Shown: positions 11,590 to 22,449, counted from the stretch's first letter. The stretch is 64,000 nucleotides of DNA from Tetracentron sinense (GCA_015143295.1 CM026568.1:14700607-14764606), one strand, 5' to 3'. Notes: generated by a model not told the origin, from the sequence alone. Made by a program: numbers and translations.

Positions 11590-11929
11590 CTCTTCGAGTG
11601 TGCCCGGCAGCCATTGCCGAGGTCGGCCAAGGGCAGCCAGAGGAGGGACCCCATTCAGCGATCTCTCCGTCTAAATCCTGGAATCTATCCAAGAACAGTG
11701 GTATGGCGCTCTCCTTTGAGGAACCCTCGTTGATAAATGGCAAGAAGGTTGCATGTTGGTCTGAGGAGGAGGTCGGTAGGTGGAGGGGGCCAAAGCAGGA
11801 GATTTGGGCTTATAGGGAGTAGCCCCGTGTGCAAAAGTTGTTCCTGTTGGTGACACAGACGAGCCTTTGTTGGGCCCACCATCTGTTCGCGAAAATGCCT
11901 TTGAGAATGGGGTTCCTTTTGTTCTCCCC
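11590..11929 (+). pseudogene. Weak LINE ORF1/DUF4283-like fragment
   Basis: An open frame contains EEPSLINGKKVACWSEEEV, which resembles the short motif before the DUF4283 core in plant retroelement ORF1 proteins. Nothing else in the frame is diagnostic and it stops soon after. A MITE (11933-12373) cuts off the downstream side. Base composition is richer in GC than the surroundings, consistent with decayed coding sequence. It could equally be a host gene fragment. Confidence 0.25.
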
Positions 11930-11932
11930 TTA

Positions 11933-12373
11933 AAGCATTCCTAGCAGCCTCACCAAATTTCCTCACCAAAATAGCCAAAACCTACAAAAAGTGGTTTTGG
12001 TGAGCCACTTTTTGAAAACACTCCCAAGTCCCAACAGCCTCACCATTTTAACCAAAAAAAAAAAAGGAGAGAGAAGCAATATTTTATCATTTGTGCGGGA
12101 AAACGAAAAAGGAAGAAAGAGAAAAATATTATTTTATTATTTGTGTGAGACCACAAAAAAGAAAGGGAGAGAGAGAAACCTTATTTTATTATTTGTGTGG
12201 GCTAAAGGTGAGAAGATCTAACTTTGGTCACCAAGTTTGGTGAGTACTGTAGATTCACCGAAGGGGTTTCTTCATTCTGTTGAGGCTGTTGGGAGTCATT
12301 TTAACACCTTTTTAGTCTTTTGGCTCACCAAAATAACCAAAAAGTTATTTTGGTGAGGCTGCTAGGAATGCTC
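11933..12373. mobile_element. Tourist/Harbinger-like MITE (441 bp), TSD TTA
   Basis: Terminal inverted repeats of ~25 bp: left AAGCATTCCTAGCAGCCTCA, right end the inverse of GAGCATTCCTAGCAGCCTCA. TTA flanks both sides (11930-11932, 12374-12376). The interior repeats CTCACCAAA/TTTGGTGAG motifs on both strands and can fold extensively. No coding. Confidence 0.85.
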
Positions 12374-12642
12374 TTAATAGCCGTGTTGACGTTGATTGCA
12401 CTTCTAACCTATTGGGTGAGCACTCCTTGACTGAACAAGGAGCTCATGGGATTCTGTGGACTGTGGTACTAGTTTTGAAATAGTTGGAAACTGATTGAAC
12501 CTGATGGAGCCTTTTCCAGGTTTGGGTGTTCTTCGAAGTATCAGCTATTGTTTGACAAGCCGAAGTTTTTCTATAGATGCAGGTCTACAGATGATGGCCA
12601 GGTTTTGGAAAAACAACCTTTATCGTTTGGATACCCTTTTTA

Positions 12643-13033
12643 CTGTGTGTTCGGTTAAGGGGTAAATGGGTGGGAGAAAAAAAAGTGAAGTGAAGTAAAG
12701 TGAAAGAATTGTATAAATTCTATTATGTGTTTGGTTTGAGAGAAAAATTTAGGAGAAAATATAAATTTTTCTAAAATTACCTTTTGCTCTCTTTAGGAAT
12801 AGGGTTCTCCACAAGGGTAGATTTGGAATTGGAAGCTTTTACTTTACTTTCTTTCACAATTCCAGTTTTTTTGGAGGAATAAGGTTTGGGTGAAAGTAAG
12901 AGAAAGTTGTACACTATTGAGAAAATTCAAGTTTTACTTTACCTCAAAATCCCTCAAACCAAACAGGGTGAAAGTGAGAGTTTCTCTCACTTTCACCCAT
13001 TTTCCTTCACATTCCCCTCAACCCAACACACCC
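12643..13033. mobile_element. MITE (391 bp), probably Tourist-like
   Basis: Ends are imperfect inverted repeats: left CTGTGTGTTCGGTTAAGGGG, right the inverse of GGGTGTGTTGGGTTGAGGGG. The subterminal TTTACTTTACTT/GAAGTGAAGTAAAG motifs are also inverted. Flanks are TTA on the left and TAA on the right, so the target duplication is imperfect. It directly abuts the foldback element. Confidence 0.7.
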
Positions 13034-13036
13034 TAA

Positions 13037-14649
13037 GGGGAAAATACATTTATACCCATGAGGTTTGACGAAAATATACATAAACCCCTCAGGTTTCAGA
13101 AAATACATTAAGTACCCTCACTTTTCAAAATATTGACACTAACACTCCTTCTATCAATTACCCTTAAAAATGACGATGTCATTAGCTAAAATGGTATGAA
13201 CTACCAAAAATATCCTATTTAAGGTTGTCATTTTCTATTTTTCTTATTTACCAAATTATCCCTTCTTTTTTTGAATGAAATCAAATCCTCTAGAGTGGCC
13301 ACATGTCCTTCTTGACACCCCTTTGAGGTGGCCATGTGTCCTTTTTGACACCCCTTGAGGTGGCCACGTGTCCTTTTTGACACCCCTTAAATGGGGTTAG
13401 ATTCACCCACCCCAATGGTTCACCCGCCCATCCTTGGTTTTTTTTTTTTCAAAATGTTAATTCTTTTTAAAATTTAATAATTGTTTTTAAGACTTTGTAA
13501 ATATTAAAATATTTCAAAAAATAATTAATATTTAGAAAAAAAAAACCCAAGGATGGGCGGGTGAACCCTAGGGGTGGCCACATGTCCTTTTTGACACCCC
13601 TTGAAGTAGCCACGTGTCCCTTTTGACACCCCTTAACTATGGTTAAGATTCACCCACCCCTAGAGTTCACTCACCCATCTTTGGTTTTTCTTTTTTATAT
13701 TAATTCTTTTTTTGAATATTAATTATTTTTTTAAAATTTAAAAACTGTTTTTAAGGCCTTTTTACTATTAAAATATTTTTAAACAAGACCAAGGATTGGC
13801 CGGTGACACCCTGAGGTAGTCACGTGTCCTTTTTGACACCTCTTAAATGGGGTTAGATTCACCCACCCCTAGGGTTCATCTGCCCATCCTTGGTTTTTTT
13901 CTTTTAAATATTAATTATTTTAATATTAAATTTTTTTTAAAAACAATTATTAAAATTTATAAAAAATAATATTTAAGAAAAAAAAAACCAAGGATGGACG
14001 AGTGAACCATAGGAACGGGTGAATTTAACCCCAATTAAGGGGTCTCAAAAAGGACACATGGCCACCTCAATGGTATCAAAAAGGACACATGGCTACCTCA
14101 AAGGGGTGTTAAGAAGGACACGTGGCCTCCTCAAGGGGTGTTAGAAAGGACATGTGACCACCACAAGGGGTGTCAAAAAGGACACGTGGTCACGTTAGAG
14201 GATTTTTTATTTTATTCAAAAGAGGACAGTTTCGTAAATAAGAAAAGTGGAAAATAACAACTTTAGAGAGGATATTTTTGGTAGTTTATATCATTTTATC
14301 AAATGACATCATCATTCCATCAATTGACTAACGGTCAACTGATAGAAGGGATATTAGTGTCAATATTTTGGCGACCTCAATAGGTGATATCAGATTTTTA
14401 AATTATAAATAAATAGTGTTTTAGAGTAGGAATAGTAATTTTTGAAAATTGAAGGGGCAATGTTGAAAGTTTACACATCTCACATGACATCATCATAGAT
14501 CAGTAATTCTGTGAGTTGACTAACGGTTAACTAATGAAAGAGGTGTAAGTACCATTATTTTAAAAAGTAAAGGTTCCTAATGTATTATTTGAAAACTGAG
14601 GGGTGTATGTGTATTTTCGTCAAACCTCGGGGTGTAAATGTATTTCCCC
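13037..14649. mobile_element. Foldback-type DNA element (1.6 kb) with long inverted arms
   Basis: Left arm 13037 to about 13330 is inverted in the right side at about 14140-14370 and again, in part, at about 14500-14649. Shared outer motif: GGGGAAAATACATTTA on the left against TAAATGTATTTCCCC on the right. Later shared blocks include ACTACCAAAAATATCCT and AAATCCTCTA. The right arm therefore looks partly duplicated. The middle is an inverted series of ~27-bp units (separate entry) and AT-rich hairpins. No coding sequence and no clear target duplication. Mutator-like non-autonomous elements with long arms are the nearest known type. Confidence 0.65.
13297..14190. repeat. Inverted series of G-box/ABRE-like units
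   Basis: A ~27-30-bp unit with the core GGCCACGTGTCCTTTTTGAC, then ACCCC, appears six times in forward orientation (from about 13297, 13327, 13357, 13572, 13606, 13813). It appears five times inverted (about 14036-14190). Several copies keep CACGTGTC, a G-box/ABRE-type core; others read ACATGTC or ATGTGTC. A separate 21-bp perfect inverted pair lies at 13417-13437 and 13547-13567 (CACCCGCCCATCCTTGG core). Confidence 0.8.
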
Positions 14650-15198
14650 CCCTCCCCACGAAAAAAACAAAAGGGGTGTAACCCGAAAAAAAAAATTGAC
14701 ATACTCTAATAATCTCTAAACACTCTCAATTGCCATCACTATCACTGACACCGCAATCAATTCTCTTACCAAATCCAAGCCACTCTATTACCTCTGATGT
14801 CTCTAGCATACGCCACCTGGAGAGGCATCACTAGTCATGAGAGAAGCTTCTTGGTGCAGGCGCAGAACTATGCTCCAGTTCCGACCAGAATCTTTGGATA
14901 AAAAAATTCCCAATTCGACAAGAATCTTTGGATAAACAAACGCCCATTCAGTTCCAAATGCCTGCAAATTGAAAGATGAAAAATCAAAATTTTCTCTCAA
15001 TTTATCTAAATTAAGAAATGTGAGCTCTATATACTTGTTAATATAGGCTTCTGCTCCTGAGGAGATGACTGCCGCGGGTAACACTAATGATAGCGAAGAT
15101 GATGATGAGGAGTTCGGCCATTGTAGGGGCATCCGCCAATCTTATTTTAAGGAACCTCATCTCTCTAATCTGAAATCATATGGCCCAACATAAAAGAG
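14650..15198. other. Intergenic, no gene recognised
   Basis: Low-complexity C and A runs follow the foldback element. 15060-15130 contains a short acidic open stretch (SEDDDEEFG) that may be a decayed exon, but no family is recognised. AGAATCTTTGGATAAA is repeated at about 14889 and 14922. Confidence 0.4.
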
Positions 15199-15206
15199 GG
15201 TGAAGG

Positions 15207-15431
15207 CAGGGCAAGCCATTTGGAGGCCTAAAGCGAAAATCCTAGATGGAGTTTTTTTTTTAATATTATAAAAAAAAATTAACTATAAATAGAGCCTTTT
15301 TAATAGTCTAAATGGGCCTTTTATTTTTTTAAATATTCTAAATGAGGCATTTTTAATATTGTTTTTTATATATTTTTTTTAATGAGGCCTAAAGCAAAGG
15401 CTTTGATGGCCTAATGGATGGGCCGGCCCAG
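15207..15431. mobile_element. hAT-type MITE (225 bp), perfect 8-bp target duplication
   Basis: Flanked by GGTGAAGG at 15199-15206 and 15432-15439. Ends CAGGGCAAGCC and GGCCGGCCCAG are imperfect inverted repeats. Interior GAGGCCTAAAGC-like blocks are repeated and inverted. The C(A/T)GGGC start and 8-bp duplication mark it as hAT. Confidence 0.85.
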
Positions 15432-15749
15432 GGTGAAGGAGAGGCTGTGGGAATATGATGAAGGAGAAGAGGTGCGAAGTTATAAAGTCACCATGGATCT
15501 TGGTGTAATGGTGGGGAGAGGAAGAGGAGGAGGTAAATAATCGTGCAACGGTTAGGGAGAGGCGGAAGAGTTATGTGAAAGGTAATAGAAAGTAGAAAAC
15601 TAATGAGGGGATGAGGAAAGAGGGAAGAGAATGGAAGAGTAAATGAGAGGTGGGTCCCACTATTTGCTCACGTGGCCGCATAGGTGAAGAGTTGTCTTAG
15701 GTGGCATCAAGAAGTGAAAATGAAAGCATTTGAGGATAGACACATCACA

Positions 15750-15774
15750 CACACTCTAGCATATAGTAGATAGA
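15750..15774 (-). mobile_element. Helitron 5' terminus (minus strand)
   Basis: The minus strand reads TCTATCTACTATATGCTAGA from 15774, preceded by A. This is the usual plant Helitron start. Its 3' end, to the left, was not found with confidence, so the element length is unknown. Confidence 0.45.
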
Positions 15775-15791
15775 TTTATAGATATATAGAA

Positions 15792-15830
15792 CTAGCAAAA
15801 GCCCTTGCAATGCATGAGTGTAAGGCAAGA
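15792..15830 (-). mobile_element. Helitron 3' terminus (minus strand)
   Basis: The minus strand ends with a short stem (GCATTGCAAG region), then GGCTTTTGCTAG at 15792-15795, followed by T. The plus-strand sequence CTAGCAAAAGCC resembles the reverse complement of the end of the Helitron at 23831 (CTAGCAAAAACC). The matching 5' end, to the right, was not found. Confidence 0.5.
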
Positions 15831-16353
15831 ACAGGAGATATAAAGATATATTAATTCATCTCAAGCTTTATTGTGGGGTAAAGACTACAGAGATTGCACT
15901 CTGGACAGTGTTTGACTACAGTGTTAATTTTAATAATTTTGAGTCGTTAGAGATAGAGGAGTGCTGACTCAGGCACTTCTTTAAAAAAAAATTCAACTCT
16001 TACTGTGGGGCTGAAACATGTCGTTATTACCCCCCTTCAACATTTAAAAAAAATAGAAATTTCAAATATGGAAGTTATAGATTTAATAAGTTATAGAGGC
16101 ATTAGGGAAAAGTAGTGACACATGTTACCTTAATGAAAATGTCTATCAATTGATAAATGCTTGGCAACCTCCATTGAGCGCAAGCACAATCTTGAAGCAT
16201 GTAATTCATGTTTGACATCTCAACATATCAACAAAATTAAGCTCATCTTGTAGAACAAAAATACTTCATTACCGTATTGATTATTTAACACTAAACTATA
16301 AAAATATAAGATTATGAACAAGGAGAGAGACATGTATTATTAGTTTTACCAAC
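15831..16353. other. Intergenic, no gene recognised
   Basis: AT-rich sequence with no recognisable gene; probably the body of the Helitron whose 3' end is at 15792. Confidence 0.4.
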
Positions 16354-16356
16354 TTA

Positions 16357-16617
16357 TGCCCTGTTTGTTTTGAGGTAAAATTGGGGAAAACAAATGAATT
16401 CCATAGAAAATGTCATTTTCCAAGTGTTCTTTCTTACACACCATGGGTTTGGCCCAGTGGTAGTGTATCTCCCATTTGGGGAGGGAAGACTCGTGTTCGA
16501 GTCCTTGGTGTGGCTGTTGACGCCCACCATGTGTTGAGTTCTAACCCTGCTGACAGTCCGACATTTTCCGTGAAATTCATTTGTTTTCCTCTATTTTACT
16601 TCGAAACAAATGGAACA
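16357..16617. mobile_element. Tourist/Harbinger-like MITE (261 bp) with tRNA-like insert
   Basis: The left ~58 bp (from TGCCCTGTTTGTTTTGAGGT) is repeated inverted at the right end, where the inverse reads TGTTCCATTTGTTTCGAAGT. TTA flanks both ends (16354-16356, 16618-16620), the Harbinger target size. The arms continue through AAAACAAATGAATTCCAT. A tRNA-like polymerase III promoter sits in the middle. Confidence 0.8.
16450..16504 (+). promoter_or_regulatory. tRNA-like A and B boxes (SINE head)
   Basis: A box TGGCCCAGTGG at 16450-16460 and B box GTTCGAGTCC at 16495-16504, 34 bp apart. This matches a type 2 polymerase III promoter. It probably marks a small tRNA-derived SINE (about 16440-16555) inserted at the centre of the MITE. 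No acceptor-stem pairing was seen, so it is not called as a tRNA gene. Confidence 0.6.
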
Positions 16618-16620
16618 TTA

Positions 16621-16827
16621 GATGAAAAGACTAATTTCACAGTTGATGAATTAATTATAAAGTTTAAATCCAATAAAGAAAAGCTAAAGAAAAAGGATAA
16701 GCTCATCTTTAGGCTGAAATCCTCTCTTATAGTACTAACTGAAGGGGAAAATTTCAGGAAGGACACGTATCAGCAACTGCTACACGAACTCCGGTTTACT
16801 GGTAGAAAGTGGGAGTTGAAGGTGTGA
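16621..16827 (+). other. Unrecognised lysine-rich open stretch
   Basis: An open frame continues from the MITE and encodes a K-rich, coiled-coil-like segment (KSNKEKLKKKDKLIFRLKSS) ending near 16827. The composition looks coding but no family is recognised. It is probably a decayed exon. Confidence 0.25.
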
Positions 16828-17280
16828 TACCCGGACCTGTACTTCAATGCCAAAGTAAGTAGATGTAGAAGATGATGAACAGTAACAAATACACAAGCAC
16901 AAGAGAGAGAAAAAATAGTGATTTTCTTCCAGGCCTTTATGCACTGAAATTCTTGGGGTATTTATAGGTTTAGCTCTGAATGCCCATGAATGGCCATAGA
17001 TGACCACACCACGTGCTCAACACTCATTACCAAATATGTCAGACAGATTTGTCACCTAACGTATCTCACGTGGGCGCCTACTATTAGTTCAGTCGGTTTG
17101 TCCTTGACAGCACGCAGAAGTGACCAACATTAAATGCCAAAACAGTACTTTTCACCTTTTTGTTAGAATGAAACGATTGCCTCCTGATTACTTCCTCCTG
17201 CGAGTCGGTCTCATTGTTGATTCGAGCTCAGGTCCGTTGTATATGCCTTAAAATGAGGTTTCTACATAGTTATCCAAAGG
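16828..17280. other. Intergenic, no gene recognised
   Basis: Mixed composition with short CACGTG-type motifs (CACCACGTGCTC, CTCACGTGGGCG). The minus strand shows a TATA-like CTATAAATACC near 16960. Possibly a fragment of an LTR, but no edges are visible. Confidence 0.35.
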
Positions 17281-17465
17281 ACATCGGATTCGTTGTATAT
17301 CGGACAACGGAAACGTTGTCGAGAATACAACGGATACGTTGTGCAAAAGACAGCGAGAACGTTGTTATGAACACAACGGAAATGTTGTTTTCAAGACTAC
17401 GAATACGTTGCGAAGTATACATTCGGAAACACCGTGCATCAGACTACGAGCCATTCCTCTCTTTT
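17281..17465 (+). repeat. 23-bp tandem array with hairpin-forming units
   Basis: Units start at 17281, 17304, 17327, 17350, 17373, 17396 and 17419, an exact 23-bp period. An eighth weak unit starts at 17443. The first 16 bp of each of the first six units is a dyad: arms ACAACG and CGTTGT around a 4-nt loop. Units 2 and 3 are perfect (ACAACGGAAACGTTGT, ACAACGGATACGTTGT); units 1, 4 and 5 have one mismatch and unit 6 has two. The 7 bp between dyads varies freely. 23 is not a multiple of three, so it is not a protein repeat. Confidence 0.85.
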
Positions 17466-19034
17466 AATCACGCGATCCATGTGTCACCATTTCGTGAACA
17501 TAACAACAAAACCTAACTCGTTCTTCAACACTTAAACATTTGTTTACGAATTTTATCCCTTACACTAACTAAAGTGATCGCGATCATTTTGTCTTGTTTT
17601 CCATTAGAGTGTACAAAATTCTCAATGCAACTACCACCGAGTTTAACATCTTGATCTAATTCTTGAAAATACTGAGATAAGATTCCAAAACTTCAACTTC
17701 ATAGAAGAAGTAATATGGACCAAAGATTCACTCATGATAAAGCTCAAAATTAAGTTGCATATTCCCTTTTCTTTTGAAGCCATGCATGACGATGTGAGGA
17801 AGATAAAGTACACAATCAATTGCTCCTTGAAATTAGTAGTGCCTTGCCAAGAAATAAGTTAATAGTTCAGCTTCAATGTAGCGAAGAGGCTCGAGAATGG
17901 CACTGACCAACTGTTCCTTTTTACAAACATATAACAATATACACACATAAGATCGCCAATAAAATAGTTGAGTCAAGCTTGCCGAAGTGCTGAGGTTTTA
18001 AGGTCATCCATTTGTATCATTGGTCATATAGATACGTGTGAGACCTTAATCTCAGGGCTGCAAAAAATCGTATATATGTCCCCCATTAAGCCTAATCATA
18101 ATTCCAAAGAAAATCAATAAAACTATACAAAAGATAATGAAGTAAATTCGTATTATATTTAGGCATAAAAAAGAATAAAAGTAGATAATAATGTTGGTTA
18201 TTGCATGATCATATGTTCTATTGGAATAAGAGGGGCACTTAGGTTTAGGGTTATTTGAGACTTATAGGTAAGAAAGGGTTGGGACTTTTAAAAACGGGGA
18301 GAAGTACTTCTAGATTGGAGAAGGATTTGGACATGGAAGAAAAAAAAAAGGCAAATGGAACAAAAGTGAGAGGGGTTTGGCAGAACCAAAGGAGTGGATA
18401 GATATATAGAGTGAGATAATTTTGTAAGAGAGAGAGAGAAAGAGAGAGATGTTGGTACTCCGTGGCCATCCCAACATTCAGATATGCATCTCCATCCGTT
18501 GATACTACTGTGGATGAATGTTGTTGGCGGGCTGCTTCATCTTTGTCTTTGATTCTCCCTTTCTCTTTATGAGATTATAGAAAAATGATAACATGGGTTT
18601 CAAGGAAAATGTAGAAAAGTTTAAAGAAGTTTTCTCTCGTAAACATTTTCTCAAAAACAAACCATGAAGCTTAAAACGGGTTGAAGTAGTTGAGAGGACG
18701 GAGTTTGTTCGCCCTTTCATTTTCTCCAATGCTCTTAGTGCAGGAGAAGTTAAGGGGTGATTAGAGGGTAAGCATGCGAGTACCGGTGTAAATGGATACA
18801 TATATATTATCTGTATCCAATTCCGTTTACTCGGATAATTATCCGATGGAGCGAATTCAAATAGTATTTGTAATATTTGCTTATGATTGTATATGAATTC
18901 AGATATTCATATATCTGTTCGATAAATATTTGACTGATTATGTTATATTATATATTATTATATGTAACTAATATATAATATAAAACTAAAATAACCTTAT
19001 AGATAATCACGAATTACCTAATTCAAGTAGTAGA
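17466..19034. other. Intergenic, no gene recognised
   Basis: 17.6-17.9 kb has a weak coding look on the minus strand but no family is recognised. A GA-rich run lies at 18428-18450. 18785-19000 contains a GTGTAAATGGATAC/ATCCGATGG-type sequence, common in plant interspersed repeats, with inverted pieces. Confidence 0.4.
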
Positions 19035-20265
19035 ATATTGCTCTGGAGGAGCAGGTTAGCATCTTTTGAAAATAGGTGCATGTTAGCAAGATCATCGTGG
19101 TTTTTGCCCTAGGGTTTCATGGAAACCTCCATGGCCGCCGGCCCCATGGGAGGGGGATCTTCTTCTCGGCCTCCTGATAAGCCTTTGTATGCTAAGGTGG
19201 CTGGGTCCTTCTCTGTAAAATCATATGCAGATGCTACTGCAAAGTCTCTGATCCCAGAAACCATAGAATTTTCAAAATCCTTATTTGCGTACCAAGGTGA
19301 ACCAACTCTTTTTCTATCTCAAGATGAATCCGCAAAGCTTGCCTCCCCTCTAAATCTCTCTCTGATTGCAAAGTGTTCGTATGGAAGACCTACTTTTCCT
19401 GCTATTAGAGAGTTTTTTAAAAAAACTCTTCACTTGAGGCAAGATTACACCATTGGAGTGCTAGATCCTCGACATCTTCTTATCAGGTTTAGCTCCGAAG
19501 AAGATTATCTTACAGTCTAAATGGACCCCATCATTCTGCTCTGGGATCGAACCTTCGATAGTTCCGGTTCGGATTTCCCTGCCCAATCTCCCTATTCATT
19601 TATTTCAAGAACCAATACTAAGATCTATAGGATTTGCGGTGGGGAAAATCTTATGTATTGATGGACCTACAAAGTTATTAACTTGTCCCAACAAAGCCAG
19701 GATTTGTGTTGATCTGGATTTAACCAAAGCAAAACCAGAAAGAATTTGGTTGGGAATTGGAATCACTAGCAGATGGCAGAAGATATGCTATGAAAACCTT
19801 TTTTCCTATTGTTCCCATTGTTGTAAACAAGGTCGTGAGAACTCTGGATGCAGAATAGCAAACAAAAAATTTCACCAAGCTAATCCGAATGAAGAACATG
19901 GCAACAAACCAAAGGAAATCGAGAAGAGAGGAACCAAGAAATCATCTCATCCTGGAAACGTTAATGAGAACAATATTGCACATGAAATAATAGTCGAATC
20001 CCCTATTTCCAATGATGCAGATCGCCCTTTCAGATTAGAGGTGGTCGAAGAGCAAACTAGATAGAAGATCTCTCTCGATGTGATTGAAACAACAATAAAG
20101 GTTCTGCAGATCTGAAAAACGCAGCCAGTTCTAAAGTAAATCTCGTCAATCACGTTGAAGCTGCCCAGCCTTTGAAGCTCAGAAGCTTGGTAAATAATAA
20201 ACCTTCTCCGGATGTCTAGTTTGTATACAAACTACTCTCTTCAGAAGGTAATCCGAATCCGGTTC
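19035..20265 (+). mobile_element. L1-type LINE, upstream part (leader and ORF1)
   Basis: First segment of a plant L1 element that resumes at 28545 after an inserted copia element. The copia is bounded by GGTTC at 20261-20265 and 28545-28549. The LINE 5' end is approximate: a short leader precedes the ORF1 start at 19119. The order ORF1 (DUF4283, CCHC knuckle), then ORF2 (endonuclease, reverse transcriptase, zinc-binding domain) is the plant RIL/L1 plan. The LINE is the oldest layer of the four-level nest. Confidence 0.8.
19119..20210 (+). pseudogene. LINE ORF1 protein (DUF4283 plus zinc knuckle), broken
   Basis: The start is at METSMAAGPMGGG; an RNA-binding ORF1 product is expected. The DUF4283 core is visible (GEPTLFLSQDESAKLASPLN, then CSYGRPTFPAIREFFKKTLH). 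It is followed in another frame by ISLPNLPIHLFQEPILRSIG and RICVDLDLTKAKPERIWLGI, then a zinc knuckle YCSHCCKQGRENSGC. The frame is broken by a stop at about 19518 and a shift before 19640, with a further stop at 20062. In the knuckle, the usual histidine position appears to be arginine. The C-terminal part lies beyond the copia insertion, at 28563-28882. Confidence 0.8.
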
Positions 20266-21171
20266 TAAAACAAGTATATAGAAGTTGTTCTCTCTCTATC
20301 TCAACGTGAGAGGAGAGAATTCTATTTATATTATAATCTCTATTCATTTGTTACAATAGGAAAGGACATCTATATACTACTACTATAACCCGGTTGGTCT
20401 CCACGTGGCTCTTCAGAAGCCTTCGTTTGAGTTCTACTTCTTTCCCACATGTCATGCCACGTGTCCTTTTCCCTCTGTCCGATTGGTTTCCCCACCATAT
20501 TTAATACCCTAATTAATCTTCTCTGTAGACTGTAGGTCTTCCCAATACGTAAACTGCTACTCCCCTATCTTCCCAACCCGTGTTCCTATCTTAATGTGTT
20601 CATATCTTTACATATTCCTTCCATAAAGTTGTATAGACCCAACACATTAAATAAATTTATAACAGTTCCAACATTCTCTCTCATGCAAATAAAGTCGAAA
20701 CAACTCTCTTCTTCATCCAAGCAACCGGCAAAGAGGGTTTTCTTCATCCAAAGTATCACCCATTAAGCAACATCAATTTCCAGTAGGTAATCCGATTCTT
20801 TTGATCCATTACCAGTAATTGAACGCTCTTTATCCGATGCCTCCACCTTCTGTAATCAACGACCTGATTTTTTTTTTGTTTTTGTTTTTGTTTTTTTGGC
20901 TTGATTACTTAGCCCTGGTTTTGTGGCAAATAGGGTTTACTTAGCCCTGTTTCTTTAAGCTAGAACATGTGGTAGAATTTATCTTGAGATGTATGAACGT
21001 GTCTACATATCTTAGATTATCTCATGTTAAAATTCATGTGTCGGTACGTTTCTCCTTAATCTTCCTTGCTTTGATCCTTCCCATAAGCTGACAAAGTGAA
21101 AATTTACATTTATAAGCTTTTTTGGTTTGTATTTTTTTTGTGCTTAAATATTTCTTAATATCTGTTGCAAG

Positions 21172-21414
<243 letters not shown>

Positions 21415-21986
21415 TAGAGGAACTCAGAAGATCCAAATCTCAAGGATGCTTTGGTTTATATTTTAGAGGGTGTCCTTATCTGGTTGTACTTATCCTGGTA
21501 TAGGATTTTGGTTTTGTTTCACGGCCTATTTTCTATAAGATTCAGGTAGGATTTCAAGCGACGGGCCTATTCTGGGCAATTCAGGATGTTCTTTACTATT
21601 GCTTACATGGCTACAAGGTTATTTGGTTATAATGTTTATCATTGATTTCAACCGCAGGGCCTACCCTCCAAAATATTTAAACATCTTTCTCAATTAGTTA
21701 TGTAGACCACTTGCTATTCTTTTCTACTCCTATGTGAATTTAGAAAAATCAAAATTTTATAGCGAAGTGGATATTGATTTTGGTCTCTTTTGGTGGACAA
21801 CAGAAAAGGTAGGACACAAAGGATAAGAGACGGAGAAGAAAGAGGGCAGAGATTTCAAACTACACTCTCTCTTCTATACTTGCGTCTCTTCCTTTATTTC
21901 CTTTTTCTCTTTTATAAATCAATTTAAATTTTCTTTAAAAACTTCCATTAATATATATATTTTTTTTAAAAAAACTGTCTTGAATC

Positions 21987-21999
21987 CGTGCATAGCACG
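21987..21999 (+). mobile_element. Second Helitron-type 3' hairpin inside the Helitron
   Basis: Perfect stem CGTGC-ATA-GCACG followed by AGACTTTTATTTTC, with no CTAG. It resembles a decayed 3' terminus and may be the old end of a shorter ancestor or of a nested copy. Confidence 0.4.
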
Positions 22000-22449
22000 A
22001 GACTTTTATTTTCTTTTCATATTTGATTTCTCTGCATCTTCCATACATATTTCATTTCTATACACAATCAGCCCATGTTTATTCCTCCATTGTATTCATA
22101 GGAATACTTGAAAGTCAGGATGGGGAGATAGGAGGAATGTGCTCTTCTTAACTATGCCATACACATGGCAAGCATATAGGGTGGTTGGTGGTTCTTCACC
22201 CCACTATGAAGATCTCGTGGATGCTTCATTTCATTTGTTTGTTATTTGGTTAGGTTTTGGATTTCTTTGGAGTAGACCCCGGCCAAAGGTCTTTTTGATT
22301 CCCAAGTACGAAGATTTTCCATTCCCTGATCAGATTTGGATATATACTCACACATGAAATTTGTACACGTCTAACGCTGTGTGACCCAGGTTGTCAGTCG
22401 ACCTGAACTTATGGTCTGTGTGAAACTTTCTTTTCTCTGTTTTATGCAG

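Noticed and set aside
11598-11822. Complete small host protein
   Set aside because: It looks like a piece of a larger decayed ORF1-type sequence cut by a MITE; support is weak.
16450-16504. Functional tRNA gene
   Set aside because: A and B boxes are present but no acceptor or anticodon stem pairing was seen; a SINE head is more likely.
17281-17465. CRISPR-like array
   Set aside because: The regular 23-bp period has no unique spacers of repeat length, no cas genes, and the context is a plant nuclear genome.
15792-19034. A single complete minus-strand Helitron ending near 19034
   Set aside because: GTAGTAGAATATTG near 19030 resembles an inverted 5' end but lacks the expected A/T insertion site, so the pairing was not accepted.
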